From contig NZ_LNSG01000003.1 of NCBI RefSeq assembly GCF_001468395.1, positions 469,664 through 533,663 on the forward strand: 64,000 nucleotides of DNA, read 5' to 3'. The DNA comes from Sphingopyxis sp. H073. GTDB lineage: Bacteria > Pseudomonadota > Alphaproteobacteria > Sphingomonadales > Sphingomonadaceae. The notes under the pieces are model-generated. The model saw nothing but the letters and a program-made list of their open reading frames with translations, searched no databases and was not told where the DNA came from. The translations under genes and the position numbers were made by a program. Of this stretch, positions 36,083-45,351 are shown one piece after another (position 1 is the first letter of the stretch; each line of letters opens with the position of its first letter).

Positions 36083-36433
36083 TCACATCATTTGATCGAG
36101 CGCGGCGATCGTTTCGCCAAGCACGCGCCTCAGCGAAAGGAGGCTTGCGCCCAGCGACATTTCCGGCCTTTCGGCCATCAACATCATGGCCTTCAGCACC
36201 GCGTTGGATTCCCGCGCCAACAGAATCAAATGCACGCCACTTGGGGCATTGGTGCCATTCAGCCAGTTTTTCGCGGTGCGATCACTGACGCCTGTCCATT
36301 TCATGATCATCTTCGTGCCGTTGCGCGTCGATCCAAACTCGACCTTCAAAGCCGAGGCGATCACCTGCGCGAATTCGGCATCCGTCAGTCTGTCGCGACC
36401 GACCGGAAATGAACTTCCCTTCTTCGGAAACAT
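36083..36433 (-). CDS. HTH DNA-binding protein of the element
   Basis: 116 aa, preceded by GGAGGGCA. The central segment MIMKWTGVSDRTAKNWLNGT is a helix-turn-helix. It is divergent from the recombinase gene (77-bp gap between starts), so it may repress it. The wider family is unknown to me. Confidence 0.65.
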   Translation of the reverse strand: MFPKKGSSFPVGRDRLTDAEFAQVIASALKVEFGSTRNGTKMIMKWTGVSDRTAKNWLNGTNAPSGVHLILLARESNAVLKAMMLMAERPEMSLGASLLSLRRVLGETIAALDQMM

Positions 36434-36510
36434 GTTGCCCTCCCTTTGCTGTTAGAGAGGAGAGAGCAGGCAGCGGAGAAGCATCCGGGCAACATCAAGG
36501 CGCGACCACG

Positions 36511-37689
36511 ATGGTCATTGAATGGAAAACAGACGATGAATTCCGATCAGACGGCTCGCCACCAAAGCGGGCCGCTGAATATGTCCGTATGTCCACCGAT
36601 CATCAGCAATATTCGACTGACAATCAGGCGACAGCAATACGCGCATATGCCGAGAGGCGGGGATTCGAGATTGTCCGCACCTATGCCGATGAAGGCAAAA
36701 GTGGCCTTCAAATTGGCGGGCGCGATTCCCTGCAACAGCTTCTCGCGGACATCGACGGCGGCAACGTCGATTTCGAGGCCGTTCTCGTTTATGACGTTAG
36801 CCGGTGGGGGCGTTTCCAAGACCCGGATGAAGCGGCCTATTATGAGCTGCGCTGCAAACGCGCCGGGATCACCGTTCACTATATCGCCGAACAGTTCGAG
36901 AACGACGGCACCATTGGTTCGTCGATCATCAAAACCGTCAAGCGGGCGATGGCCGGTGAATACAGCCGCGAATTGTCGGTTAAGGTGTTTGCGGGGCAAT
37001 GCCGCCTTATCGGCCTTGGCTATCGCCAAGGTGGCGCACCTGGCTTCGGGCTGCGCCGGATGCTTGTCGATGAACGTGGCCAGCACAAGGGCATTTTGGC
37101 CCGTGGCGAGCACAAGAGCATCGCTACGGATCGGATCGTGCTGGTGCGGGGGCCGGATGAAGAAATCGCGACTGTCCGCGACATCTACCGCCAGTTCGTC
37201 GAGGACGGCAGATCGGAACGGCAAATCGCCGATTGGCTGAATGCCCAAGGCATCCGCTCCGACTTAGGGCGTGCATGGACGCGCGGTGCGGTCCACCAAA
37301 TTCTCATCAACGACAAATACGCCGGTCACAACGTTTGGGGCCGCACATCCTTCAAGCTGAAAACCCGGCACGTTCGCAATGATCCATCGGACTGGATCAG
37401 GCACGACCAAGCATTTCCGGCCATTGTGTCGCAGGAGTTGTTCGAGCAAGCCCGCCGCATCATCGAGGAGCGGTCAAAGCGTCTGACCCTTGAGGAAAGC
37501 GTGCTGCGGTTTGGAAGCCGGAACGGGCAACTTGTCGATTGCCATTTGGGTAAGTGCCGCACGCATCGTCTACCGCCTTTGCTTGGTCCGCGAATCATTC
37601 TGGTGGTGCGCTGGTGGTGCAACTTGGTGAAACAAGGCGCATCAAAATGGCACCGCGCGCAACGCCCTAAGTTATCAAAAAGTGGCTGA
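36511..37689 (+). CDS. Large serine recombinase, C-terminally truncated
   Basis: 392 aa from the ATG at 36511. Residues 20-165 are the resolvase/invertase catalytic domain with Ser28 in YVRMSTDHQQYS and VYDVSRWGRF; residues about 190-330 are the Recombinase domain (GQCRLIGLGYRQGGAPGFGL; YAGHNVWGRTS). After EESVLRFGSR (about 345) the sequence leaves the usual pattern: the zinc ribbon and coiled coil are absent and the end runs into the arm-type repeat. Usual length is about 500-550 aa, so activity is doubtful. Confidence 0.8.
   Translation: MVIEWKTDDEFRSDGSPPKRAAEYVRMSTDHQQYSTDNQATAIRAYAERRGFEIVRTYADEGKSGLQIGGRDSLQQLLADIDGGNVDFEAVLVYDVSRWGRFQDPDEAAYYELRCKRAGITVHYIAEQFENDGTIGSSIIKTVKRAMAGEYSRELSVKVFAGQCRLIGLGYRQGGAPGFGLRRMLVDERGQHKGILARGEHKSIATDRIVLVRGPDEEIATVRDIYRQFVEDGRSERQIADWLNAQGIRSDLGRAWTRGAVHQILINDKYAGHNVWGRTSFKLKTRHVRNDPSDWIRHDQAFPAIVSQELFEQARRIIEERSKRLTLEESVLRFGSRNGQLVDCHLGKCRTHRLPPLLGPRIILVVRWWCNLVKQGASKWHRAQRPKLSKSG
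37599..37621 (+). repeat. Right arm-type repeat of the element
   Basis: Identical to 33258-33280, same orientation, inside the 3' end of the recombinase frame. TGGTGGTGC occurs at 37601 and 37612. Confidence 0.6.
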
Positions 37690-37755
37690 TTTCTTAGGGA
37701 AAATCAAGAATTATCGGAGCAATTGCGTTGCACCATGAACCCCCAAAAAAAGCGG

Positions 37756-37802
37756 CTGGGGGTGTGGGGGTCGGAGGTTCGAATCCTCTCGTCCCGACCA
37801 AT
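37756..37802 (+). repeat. attR: 47-bp direct repeat, displaced tRNA-Pro 3' end
   Basis: Identical to 33160-33206; it is the original chromosomal 3' half of the tRNA, now separated from its 5' half by the element. Confidence 0.92.
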
Positions 37803-37844
37803 TTCACCGCAAGACTGCGGTTTGCACGGAAAGCGTGAACAACG

Positions 37845-38588
37845 ATGCAGGCAAGCGCGCTGATCGTCGTCGCCGCTTTCCTCACCTCCATCCTTTCGGG
37901 CGTTTTCGGCATGGCCGGGGGCATCGTCTTCATGGGCGTGCTCACCTGGCTCTTGCCCGCCGCACTCGCGCTCGCGCTGCACGGTGTCATCCAGTTCGCG
38001 TCGAACACCTGGCGCTTTCTGCTCCACCGGCGGCACATCGCGTGGCCGGTGCTGGTCTGGTTCGGGCTCGGATCAGCCGCGTCGCTCGCGCTCTTCTCTG
38101 TCAACCTGTTCGCGCCGACCAAATTCCTCGTTTTCCTCGGACTCGGCCTGACCCCGATCCTCGTCTGGCTTCCCGAACGCTGGATCCGGCTCGACGCCAG
38201 CAAACGCTCGCACGCGGTCGCAGGCGGCTTCGTCGCGAACGCCATCTCGCTGATCTCGGGTGTCTCCGGGCCGGTAAGCGACCTGCTGTTCGTCAACACT
38301 ATGCTGAACCGGCATCAGGTCGTCGCGACCAAGGCGGTGATGCAGGCGATGGGCCATGCCTCGAAGATTCTCGTTTACGGCGGCCTGCTGGTCAGCGCCG
38401 AAGGGCGCGAAGCGCTCGCACTTCCCGCCACCCTCGTCGCCGTCGCGGCGTCGATGGCTGGGATCAGTGTCGGAGGCATCATCCTCGACCGGATCAGCGA
38501 CGCGCAGTTCCGCCTCATCCGCCGCTGGCTGGTGACGCTCGTCGGGCTCGCCTTTCTCGTTCAGGCGATCCGGATCGCGGTCGCCTGA
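37845..38588 (+). CDS. TSUP family permease (TauE/SafE)
   Basis: 247 aa with about eight transmembrane helices. The two inverted half-repeats start at FLTSILSGVFGMAGGIVFMG and GGFVANAISLISGVSGPVSD, the G-rich turns typical of the 4-toluene sulfonate uptake/TauE group. Members move sulfonates, sulfite or related anions; the substrate is unknown. First gene after the island; convergent with the EF-hand gene. Confidence 0.85.
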   Translation: MQASALIVVAAFLTSILSGVFGMAGGIVFMGVLTWLLPAALALALHGVIQFASNTWRFLLHRRHIAWPVLVWFGLGSAASLALFSVNLFAPTKFLVFLGLGLTPILVWLPERWIRLDASKRSHAVAGGFVANAISLISGVSGPVSDLLFVNTMLNRHQVVATKAVMQAMGHASKILVYGGLLVSAEGREALALPATLVAVAASMAGISVGGIILDRISDAQFRLIRRWLVTLVGLAFLVQAIRIAVA

Positions 38589-38619
38589 GGGCGGCGCCCC
38601 TCTTCGGGACGCCGCCCTC
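38587..38619. terminator. Bidirectional terminator hairpin
   Basis: GAGGGCGGCG and CGCCGCCCTC form a perfect 10-bp stem between the convergent TSUP and EF-hand genes; the first arm overlaps the TSUP stop codon. Confidence 0.6.
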
Positions 38620-38627
38620 GGCACCGG

Positions 38628-38972
38628 TCAGTTGGCGTCCTGCGCCGGCGCGTCGCCCTGCGGCGCTTCGGGCGGAGGAGCCGAGGCACGGGCGCTGCGC
38701 ATCGCCTCGATCTCGCTCTTGTCGACGAAGCCGTCGCCATTGGCGTCGAGATGCTTGAAGAAAATGTCGATCTTTTCGGGCGCCGCGAGCGAGGGATCGC
38801 CCTGTTTTTCCGCCCGCATCTGCGCCATCTTGGTGATCTCGGCCTTGTCGAGCTTGCCGTCGCCATTGGCGTCGATCATTGCGAAAATACGCCCGCCGTC
38901 GTGCGGCGGCTGGGCATGGGCCGCGGGAGCGATAAGCGCCAGCGGCGCGGCAATCAGAATCCGTTTCTTCAC
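38628..38972 (-). CDS. EF-hand protein, exported
   Basis: 114 aa from a GTG at 38972 with AAGGACG upstream. Signal peptide (KKRILIAAPLALIAPAAHAQ), then two calcium-binding loops, DANGDGKLDKAE and DANGDGFVDKSE, and an acidic, Pro-rich tail. Likely a periplasmic calcium-binding protein of the calmodulin-like (EF-hand) type; partner unknown. Confidence 0.85.
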   Translation of the reverse strand: MKKRILIAAPLALIAPAAHAQPPHDGGRIFAMIDANGDGKLDKAEITKMAQMRAEKQGDPSLAAPEKIDIFFKHLDANGDGFVDKSEIEAMRSARASAPPPEAPQGDAPAQDAN

Positions 38973-39112
38973 AAATCGTCCTTTATCGATGGGCGGCGCT
39001 GCCGCCAGATACCCTGAACAGGTGCACCCCGGACGCTCCATGGCGCGGCGATTGTCGCAAAACTATGCCGGATGCGGCGGGGCGTTCCCCGCGCCCGTCC
39101 GGTGATCGAGCA

Positions 39113-40090
39113 TCAGGGGCGCAACACGACCTTCCCCACCGCCTCGCGCTTCTCGAGCATCGCAAAAGCCTCCCGCCAGTCGGCCAGATCGAGCACGGCG
39201 TGGACATGCGGCCGGATCCTGCCCGCTGTCGCCAGCGCATCCACCGCCGCGACATTCTCGGCCCCGCGCCCGGGAAAGCGCCGCCCATATTCGCCCGCAC
39301 GAACGCCAACGACCGAGAATCCCTTGATCAGCGGCATATTGACCGACACCTCGGGAATGCGGCCCGACGCAAAGCCGATCACGAGCAGCCTCCCGCCGAA
39401 CGCGATGCAGCGCGTCGATTCGTCGAACACATCGCCGCCCACCGGATCGAAGATCGCATCGGCGCCCTTGCCGCCGGTCAGCGCTTTCACCTCGTCGCGA
39501 AAGCCCGGCTCGGCGGCGATCACCGCTTCGGGCGCATAGAGCCGCGTGATCGCCTCGCGCTTCTCCGCGCTGCTCGCCGCTGCGATCACGCGCGCGCCCT
39601 GCGCCTTGGCCAGATCGACCGTCGCGAGCCCGACGCCGCCCGCGGCGCCATGCACCAGCACCCATTCGCCGGGTTCGACCCGCGCGCAGCGGACCAGCGC
39701 GACATAGGCGGTCAGGTAGGCGACCGGATAGGCCGCCGCCGCCTCCCAGCTCATCGCCTCAGGCTTTGAACGGAGCGCCCCAGCAGGAACAACGGTATAT
39801 TCGGCCATTGCCCCGAACCGGTTGCCGCCGACCACCGCGTCGCCGACTCTCCAATCGGTGACGCCCGCGCCGACCGCATCGACTTCGCCCGAAAATTCCA
39901 GACCCGACACGAAGGGCAGATCGGGCTTCAGTTGATAACCGCCGCGCGTCATCAGCAGGTCGGGGAAATTCACCGCCGCGGCCCGCACGCGAACGCGCAC
40001 CTCGCCCGCCCCCGGCCCCGGCACCGGAAGGTCGACCAGCCCCGCACCGGCATGGTCGGGCAGCAATTCACGCACCTGCAAAGCCCGCAT
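39113..40090 (-). CDS. NADPH:quinone oxidoreductase, MDR superfamily
   Basis: 325 aa, zinc-free type. VLVHGAAGGVGLATVDLAKA is the NADPH-binding Rossmann motif and FVSGLEFSGEVDAVGAGV the catalytic domain core. Members reduce quinones or 2-alkenals. Its start is 72 bp from the endolysin start, so the promoter element at 40102 lies in a very short divergent region. Confidence 0.88.
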   Translation of the reverse strand: MRALQVRELLPDHAGAGLVDLPVPGPGAGEVRVRVRAAAVNFPDLLMTRGGYQLKPDLPFVSGLEFSGEVDAVGAGVTDWRVGDAVVGGNRFGAMAEYTVVPAGALRSKPEAMSWEAAAAYPVAYLTAYVALVRCARVEPGEWVLVHGAAGGVGLATVDLAKAQGARVIAAASSAEKREAITRLYAPEAVIAAEPGFRDEVKALTGGKGADAIFDPVGGDVFDESTRCIAFGGRLLVIGFASGRIPEVSVNMPLIKGFSVVGVRAGEYGRRFPGRGAENVAAVDALATAGRIRPHVHAVLDLADWREAFAMLEKREAVGKVVLRP

Positions 40091-40101
40091 CGAGAAAGGC
40101 C

Positions 40102-40127
40102 TTTCCTACAATGTACCCATATGGTTC
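40102..40127 (+). promoter_or_regulatory. Candidate GTA-regulon promoter element, copy 2
   Basis: TTTCCTACA (40102-40110) and ACCCATATGGTTC (40115-40127), with the same spacing as at 1459-1484, 61 nt before the endolysin ATG. The leader ends AACCGAAAGGAACGAATC, almost identical to copy 1. Confidence 0.65.
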
Positions 40128-40162
40128 GTTTACGGCGCACGACAAACCGAAAGGAACGAATC

Positions 40163-40732
40163 ATGCCACGACCCGATCCATCGACCTGCGACGCCGACGC
40201 GTTGATCGACGCCGTCATCGACCGCGAGGGCCGATATGTAAACCACCCCGCCGACCGCGGCGGCCCGACCTGTTGGGGAATCACCGAAGCCGTCGCGCGG
40301 GCGCAGGGCTATGACGGCTCGATGCGCGATCTGCCGCGCGCCGAGGCCGCGATCATCTACCGCCGCCTCTATTGGCTGCGCCCCGGCTTCGACAAGGTGG
40401 CGCTGCGCGCGCCCCGGATCGCCGCCGAACTCTTCGACACCGGCGTCAACATGGGCACCGCGGTCGCGACGGGCTTCCTTCAGCGCGCGCTCAACGCGCT
40501 CAACCGCTCCGCGCGCGATTATCCCGACATCGTGGTGGATCGCGACATCGGCCCGCGCACCCTGTCGGCGCTCGACGGCTTCCTGAAGGCGCGCGGCAAG
40601 GGCGGCGAGACCGTCCTGCTGCGTGCGATGGAGGCGCTGCAGGGCGAACGCTACATCGCGCTCGCCGAACGCCGTCCCAGCCAAGAGGCGTTTCTCTACG
40701 GCTGGCTCGCGAACCGCATCGCGGGCGGCTGA
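40163..40732 (+). CDS. GH108 muramidase, GTA/phage-type endolysin
   Basis: 189 aa. The N-terminal GH108 domain has the catalytic glutamate at residue 22 (VIDREGRYVNHPADRGG) and TCWGITEAVAR; the C-terminal half (about 85-185) is a peptidoglycan-binding_3 domain (DRDIGPRTLSALDGFL). It cleaves cell-wall glycan during lysis. No signal peptide, so release needs the holin encoded 62 bp downstream. In Rhodobacter-type GTAs a GH108 endolysin is paired with a 3TM holin away from the structural genes. Confidence 0.9.
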   Translation: MPRPDPSTCDADALIDAVIDREGRYVNHPADRGGPTCWGITEAVARAQGYDGSMRDLPRAEAAIIYRRLYWLRPGFDKVALRAPRIAAELFDTGVNMGTAVATGFLQRALNALNRSARDYPDIVVDRDIGPRTLSALDGFLKARGKGGETVLLRAMEALQGERYIALAERRPSQEAFLYGWLANRIAGG

Positions 40733-40794
40733 TGCCCCATCGCGCGTCATTGGGCTGAACTTTACTGAACTTTGAAACCTTGAGGAGCATTGCC

Positions 40795-41208
40795 ATGAGC
40801 ATCATCGAAGGCCTGATCGGCCCGATCGCCAAGCTGATCGACAAGATCATCCCCGACCCGGAAGCACGCGACCGCGCCAAGCTCGAGCTCTTGAAGCTTG
40901 AGGGGAGTCAGGAGATGGAGGCGATCCGCACCCGCATGACCGCAATCGTCGCCGAGGCGAATAGCGCCGACCCCTGGACCAGCCGCGCCCGGCCGAGCTT
41001 CCTCTATGTGATGTATGCGCTGCTGCTATGGGCGATCCCGATGGGCCTGATCGCCGCCGCCCGGCCCGAGATGGCGAAGGGCATTGCCGAGGGTATGAAC
41101 GCCTATCTCGCGGGTATTCCCGAGCCGCTCTACGCGCTCTTTGGGACCGGCTACCTCGGCTACACCGCCGCACGCGCGTGGGGGAAGGCAAAGGGGGTGG
41201 AAGGGTAA
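40795..41208 (+). CDS. Holin of the GTA 3TM family
   Basis: 137 aa from the ATG at 40795 with TTGAGGAG upstream. The N-terminus is amphipathic (IEGLIGPIAKLIDKIIPDPE), then a charged helix, then hydrophobic segments at about 70-88 (FLYVMYALLLWAIPMGLIA) and 108-128. The WTSRARPSFLYVMYALLLW segment is typical of GTA_holin_3TM proteins. It would open the inner membrane to let the endolysin out. It forms an operon with the endolysin. Confidence 0.88.
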   Translation: MSIIEGLIGPIAKLIDKIIPDPEARDRAKLELLKLEGSQEMEAIRTRMTAIVAEANSADPWTSRARPSFLYVMYALLLWAIPMGLIAAARPEMAKGIAEGMNAYLAGIPEPLYALFGTGYLGYTAARAWGKAKGVEG

Positions 41209-41226
41209 GTACCCGCCATCAAATCC

Positions 41227-41306
41227 CGTTCGCATCGAGCGAAGTCGAGATGCCTCGAAGGCAAGCGCGCATGATGGGTGTCTCGACTGCGCTCGACACG
41301 AGCGGA
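41227..41306. repeat. Inverted repeat (GAGCGAAGTCGAG class)
   Basis: CGCATCGAGCGAAGTCGAGA and the inverted GTCTCGACTGCGCTCGACAC face each other; same class as 11675-11757. It lies between the convergent holin and SRPBCC genes and may terminate both. Confidence 0.65.
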
Positions 41307-41319
41307 GTCGGAAGTTGGC

Positions 41320-41796
41320 TTAGCCCTCCACCACCGCCGCCAGATTCGCCAGCGAACTCGTCAGCCCCGCCACATGATCCTTCGCCGAAATCCCCGGCGG
41401 CACGTGATGCGCATCGATCGTGACAAGCGTGCCGCCGCCTTTGCGCGAGAGATACCAGTGCATCGCCATCGTCCCTGAAAAGCGCGGATCGTCGGATTCG
41501 AACTCGACCTCCCAGACGATCAGCCGCCCGTCGTCGAGCACCGGAATATGGACCTGGACAATATCGCTGTCGTCGTCGCTCTTGGTGTCGACGTCGGGGT
41601 CGTCGAAGATCAGCCGCAGGCGGAAACCGCCGCCTTCGGTCAGATCGCAATGTTCGAATTCACCCGTCGCCCCGCCGGGCGGCAACCAGCGCGCGAGCTT
41701 GTCGGCGCTGGTGAAGGCGGCGAACACATCGACCAGTGGCGCCGCGATCAGCCGTTCGGCATGATCGGTGCGCCGCGTCTTCTTGGTCGGTTTCAA
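41320..41796 (-). CDS. SRPBCC/AHSA1-domain protein
   Basis: 158 aa beginning at a TTG (41796), since no ATG fits the domain start. AERLIAAPLVDVFAAFTSADKLARWLPPGG is an AHSA1/START-like opening and LTSSLANLAAVVEG the usual C-terminal helix. Probably a cytoplasmic ligand-binding protein; ligand unknown. It follows alaS by 11 bp and may be cotranscribed. Confidence 0.75.
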   Translation of the reverse strand: MKPTKKTRRTDHAERLIAAPLVDVFAAFTSADKLARWLPPGGATGEFEHCDLTEGGGFRLRLIFDDPDVDTKSDDDSDIVQVHIPVLDDGRLIVWEVEFESDDPRFSGTMAMHWYLSRKGGGTLVTIDAHHVPPGISAKDHVAGLTSSLANLAAVVEG

Positions 41797-41807
41797 CTTG
41801 TTCGACT

Positions 41808-44453
41808 TCAGGCGAGCGCGGCTTTTACCGCGGCGACGGCATCGTTCGCCGCGCCGCCGTTCGGACCGCCGCCCTGCGCCATGTCGGGACGGCCGCCGCC
41901 ACCCTGCCCGCCGAGCGCCGCGACCGCGGCCTTGACCAGATCGACCGCGCTGTGGCTGCCGGTCCTGTCGTCGGTAACGCCCACGGCGACCGAAGCGCGT
42001 CCGTCGTTGACCGCAACCAGCATCGCGACGCCGCTACCTACCTGCTTCTTCAGGCCGTCGACCGTGCCGCGCAGTTCCTTGGGATCGAGCCCGTCGACGA
42101 CCTGCGCGAGGAACGCCACATCGCCCACCTGCTCGACCGCCGGGCCCGCCGCCGCACCGCCGCCGCCGCCCATCGCAAGTGCCTTCTTCGCGTCGGCCAG
42201 CTCGCGCTCGGCCTTCTTGAGCTGCTCGGCAAGCGCCGCAACGCGCGCCGGCACCTCGTCGGGCGACGTCTTGAGCGCCGCCGCCGCCGCCTTCAGCGCG
42301 TCGTCGCGGCCGTTCAGCCACTGGCGCGCAGCTTCGCCCGTCAGCGCCTCGATCCGCCGCACCCCCGAAGAGACCGCGCTTTCGCTGACGATCTTGAACA
42401 GCGCGATGTCGCCCAGCGCGCGGACGTGCGTGCCACCGCACAGCTCGACCGAATAGTGATGATCGTCCGCCGCGCCCATGCTGAGAACGCGAACCTCGTC
42501 GCCGTATTTCTCCCCGAACAGCGCCATCGCGCCCGCCGCGATCGCGTCCTCGGGGGTCATCAACCGCGTCGTCACCGGCTCGTTGCCGCGGATCTGTGCG
42601 TTCACATCGGCTTCGATCTGTGCAATCTCCTCGGCGGACAGCGCCTTGGGGTGCGAGAAGTCGAAGCGGAAGCGATCCTCGGCGACCAGGCTGCCTTTCT
42701 GCGTCACATGGCCGCCCAGCCGGTTACGCAACGCCGCGTGCAGCAGGTGTGTCGCGCTGTGGTTGGCGCGGATGCGATCGCGCCGCGCGGCGTCGACGGT
42801 GAGCTGGACCGTATCGCCGACCTTCAGCGTTCCCGCCTCCAGCTTGGCCTGATGCGTATGCAGGCGGCCGAGCGGCTTGCCGGTGTCGCTCACCGACGCC
42901 TTCGCGCCTTCCAGCGTCGCGATCGTCCCCGCGTCGCCCATCTGCCCGCCGCTCTCCCCATAGAAGGGCGTCTGGTTGGTCAGCACGACCACCTCGTCGC
43001 CCGCCTTCGCCTCGCCGACCGGCTTGCCGTCCTTCACCAGCCCGATCACGGTCGCCTCGCCCGCGGTCGATGTATAGCCGGTGAACTCGGTGCTGCCGTT
43101 GGCTTCGGCGAGGTCGAACCAGATTTCGTCCGACGCCTTGTCGCCGCTGCCCTTCCAGGCCGCGCGCGCCGCCGCTTTCTGCTGCGCCATCGCCGCGTCG
43201 AAGCCTTCACGGTCGACGTTGATGTAGTGCGACCGCAGCGCATCCTCGGTCAGATCGTAAGGAAAACCATAGGTATCATAGAGCTTGAACGCGACCTCGC
43301 CGGGCAGCGTATCGCCTTTGCCCATCTGGGCTGTCGCTTCGTCGAGCAGCCGCAATCCCTTCTCGAGCGTCTGGCGGAACTTGACCTCCTCGCGCTCCAG
43401 CGTCTCGGCGATCAGCGGCTGCGCGCGGATCAGCTCGGGATAGGCCGCGCCCATCTCGGCGGTCAGCGACGGCAGCAGCCGATGCATCAACGGATCCTTG
43501 GCGCCCAGCAGATGCGCATGACGCATCGCGCGCCGCATGATCCGGCGCAGCACATAACCGCGGCCCTCGTTCGACGGCAGCACGCCGTCGGCGACGAGGA
43601 AGCTCGACGCGCGGAGGTGGTCGGCGATCACGCGGTGGCTGGCTTGGCTTCCACCCTCGGCCGGAACACCGGTCAGATCGACCGACGCCGCGATCAGCGC
43701 CTTGAACGTATCGGTATCGTAATTGTCGTGAACGCCCTGCAGCACCGCCGCGATGCGTTCGAGCCCCATGCCGGTGTCGATGCTCGGTCGCGGCAGGTCG
43801 ACGCGTTCGCCGCCGGGCAACTGTTCATATTGCATGAACACCAGGTTCCAGATCTCGACGAAGCGGTCGCCATCCTCCTCCGGCGATCCCGGCGGGCCGC
43901 CCCAGATATGGTCGCCATGGTCATAGAAGATTTCGCTGCACGGACCGCACGGCCCGGTGTCGCCCATCGACCAGAAATTGTCGCTGGTCGGGATGCGGAT
44001 GATGCGATCCTCGGGCAGACCCGCGATCTTGCGCCACAGGTCATAGGCCTCGTCATCGGTGTGATAGACGGTCGCGGTCAGCTTTTCCGGCGGCAGGCCC
44101 CAGGTCTTGGTGATCAGGGTCCATGCGTGGTCGATCGCCTGTTCCTTGAAATAGTCGCCGAAAGAGAAATTCCCCAGCATTTCAAAGAAGGTGTGATGCC
44201 GCGCCGTATAGCCGACATTGTCGAGGTCGTTGTGCTTGCCGCCCGCGCGCACGCACTTCTGCGACGAGGTCGCGGTGCTGTACGGACGCTTCTCCAGCCC
44301 CGTGAAGACATTCTTGAACGGCACCATCCCCGCGTTGACGAACATCAGCGTCGGGTCGTTGTACGGCACCAGCGGCGCCGACGGCTCGATATGGTGGCCC
44401 GCCTCCCCGAAATAGTCGAGGAAAGAGCGGCGAATGTCGTTGGTCGAGGTCAT
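41808..44453 (-). CDS. alaS: Alanyl-tRNA synthetase
   Basis: 881 aa, full length. The N-terminal class II core begins [19 protein letters not shown]; the editing domain has [11 protein letters not shown] and [11 protein letters not shown] (zinc-binding His and Cys); the C-terminal DHHA1 oligomerisation domain ends at about 881. It charges tRNA-Ala in the cytoplasm. No odd features. Confidence 0.98.
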   Translation of the reverse strand: MTSTNDIRRSFLDYFGEAGHHIEPSAPLVPYNDPTLMFVNAGMVPFKNVFTGLEKRPYSTATSSQKCVRAGGKHNDLDNVGYTARHHTFFEMLGNFSFGDYFKEQAIDHAWTLITKTWGLPPEKLTATVYHTDDEAYDLWRKIAGLPEDRIIRIPTSDNFWSMGDTGPCGPCSEIFYDHGDHIWGGPPGSPEEDGDRFVEIWNLVFMQYEQLPGGERVDLPRPSIDTGMGLERIAAVLQGVHDNYDTDTFKALIAASVDLTGVPAEGGSQASHRVIADHLRASSFLVADGVLPSNEGRGYVLRRIMRRAMRHAHLLGAKDPLMHRLLPSLTAEMGAAYPELIRAQPLIAETLEREEVKFRQTLEKGLRLLDEATAQMGKGDTLPGEVAFKLYDTYGFPYDLTEDALRSHYINVDREGFDAAMAQQKAAARAAWKGSGDKASDEIWFDLAEANGSTEFTGYTSTAGEATVIGLVKDGKPVGEAKAGDEVVVLTNQTPFYGESGGQMGDAGTIATLEGAKASVSDTGKPLGRLHTHQAKLEAGTLKVGDTVQLTVDAARRDRIRANHSATHLLHAALRNRLGGHVTQKGSLVAEDRFRFDFSHPKALSAEEIAQIEADVNAQIRGNEPVTTRLMTPEDAIAAGAMALFGEKYGDEVRVLSMGAADDHHYSVELCGGTHVRALGDIALFKIVSESAVSSGVRRIEALTGEAARQWLNGRDDALKAAAAALKTSPDEVPARVAALAEQLKKAERELADAKKALAMGGGGGAAAGPAVEQVGDVAFLAQVVDGLDPKELRGTVDGLKKQVGSGVAMLVAVNDGRASVAVGVTDDRTGSHSAVDLVKAAVAALGGQGGGGRPDMAQGGGPNGGAANDAVAAVKAALA

Positions 44454-44516
44454 GCGCGCGATCTAGTGCGACACGCCGCGTTTCTCAAGCATTACGAACG
44501 AGAAGGTACCGCGCCG

Positions 44517-45251
44517 TCAGCGCGCGCACAGTCCGTCGAGTTCGTCGTCGGTCAAACCCCGTTGCTCGACCAGCGCGGTCGGAATGAACTGCACGTCATA
44601 TTGCGAGATGCGATATTCATTCTCGCGCACCCGCTGCACCATGATCCCGCCGCACGTCCCCTCGATCCCCGGATGATCGTCGATCACCGAAAAGAAGGCA
44701 TAGGCGCCCGGATAGGCAGCCCCCGCCGGATTGTTGCTCCACGTCACGAACTTCGGCGTGAGCGTCCCTGCGCTGCCCGTGCGCCCCTGCGTCGCGCCCT
44801 TGACCAGCCCGTCCCAGTCGGCCTTGCTGATCTCGATGATCGGATCCATCATCGCCATGCCAGCAGCATCGCCGCGGTTCAGCCGATCGAGAAAGCGCGT
44901 CACGAAGACCGTCACATTCGCGGTCTCCGACGCGCTTGCGGTCCAATCGGCGGGCACCGGCTTGTACGGATCGGTCGCCGGATCGAAGCAGAAGAAGTTC
45001 TGGCGCAGATTCTCGATCAGCATCACGTTGCGCGCCGTGTCGATGCGGCTGTCGAAATAATGCCGGCCAAAGCGGGTTCCGAGCTTGCCGCAGCGACGCA
45101 CCGCCTCTGCCTGCACTCATTCCATGACCTTGCCGAAGGCCGCCGATTCAAAGCTGTCGACCGTCGCTGTATAGCCGCGGCCGGGCACCGCATCGATCCG
45201 GATTCCCGGCTCGGTAACCGCCAGCATCAATGCCATCGCCAGAAAACTCAT
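44517..45251 (-). pseudogene. Exported hypothetical protein gene with an in-frame TGA
   Basis: A signal peptide-like start (MSFLAMALMLAVTEPGI, ATG at 45251) runs through SFESAAFGKVME, meets TGA at 45117-45119, then continues in the same frame with QAEAVRRCGKLGTRFGRHYF to a stop at 44517. The two parts read as one secreted protein of about 244 residues, with mature Cys in both halves. Either a recent nonsense mutation, a sequencing error, or reinitiation at the GTG directly after the TGA. Family not recognised. Confidence 0.6.
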
Positions 45252-45351
45252 GCCGCCCACCCCCTGTTGGCGCCGCGCTCCACGGCGGGGATCATATGGG
45301 ATCGGGCGGCAAGGCTCGACAAGTCTAATTTCTTCGGGTTGTCTGACCGCC

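Larger units (their letters stand above)
33160..37802 (+). mobile_element. Decayed 4.6-kb integrative element in tRNA-Pro(GGG)
   Basis: Flanked by a 47-bp direct repeat made of the tRNA 3' half. Inside each end lies a 23-bp direct repeat with two 9-mers TGGTGGTGC one helical turn apart, typical of integrase arm sites. Contents are a membrane protein, an AlpA-type regulator, a hypothetical gene, mobilisation and ArdC remnants, an HTH protein and a serine recombinase lacking its normal C-terminus. There is no tyrosine integrase, so it is probably defective or mobilised in trans. Confidence 0.85.

Noticed and set aside
33128..37802. Possible full prophage in the tRNA-Pro element
   Set aside because: No capsid, portal, terminase, tail or phage replication gene is present in 4.6 kb; content fits a decayed integrative or mobilisable element.
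45117..45119. Selenocysteine codon
   Set aside because: No SECIS-like hairpin was seen directly downstream and no selenoprotein family fits; nonsense mutation or sequence error is simpler.
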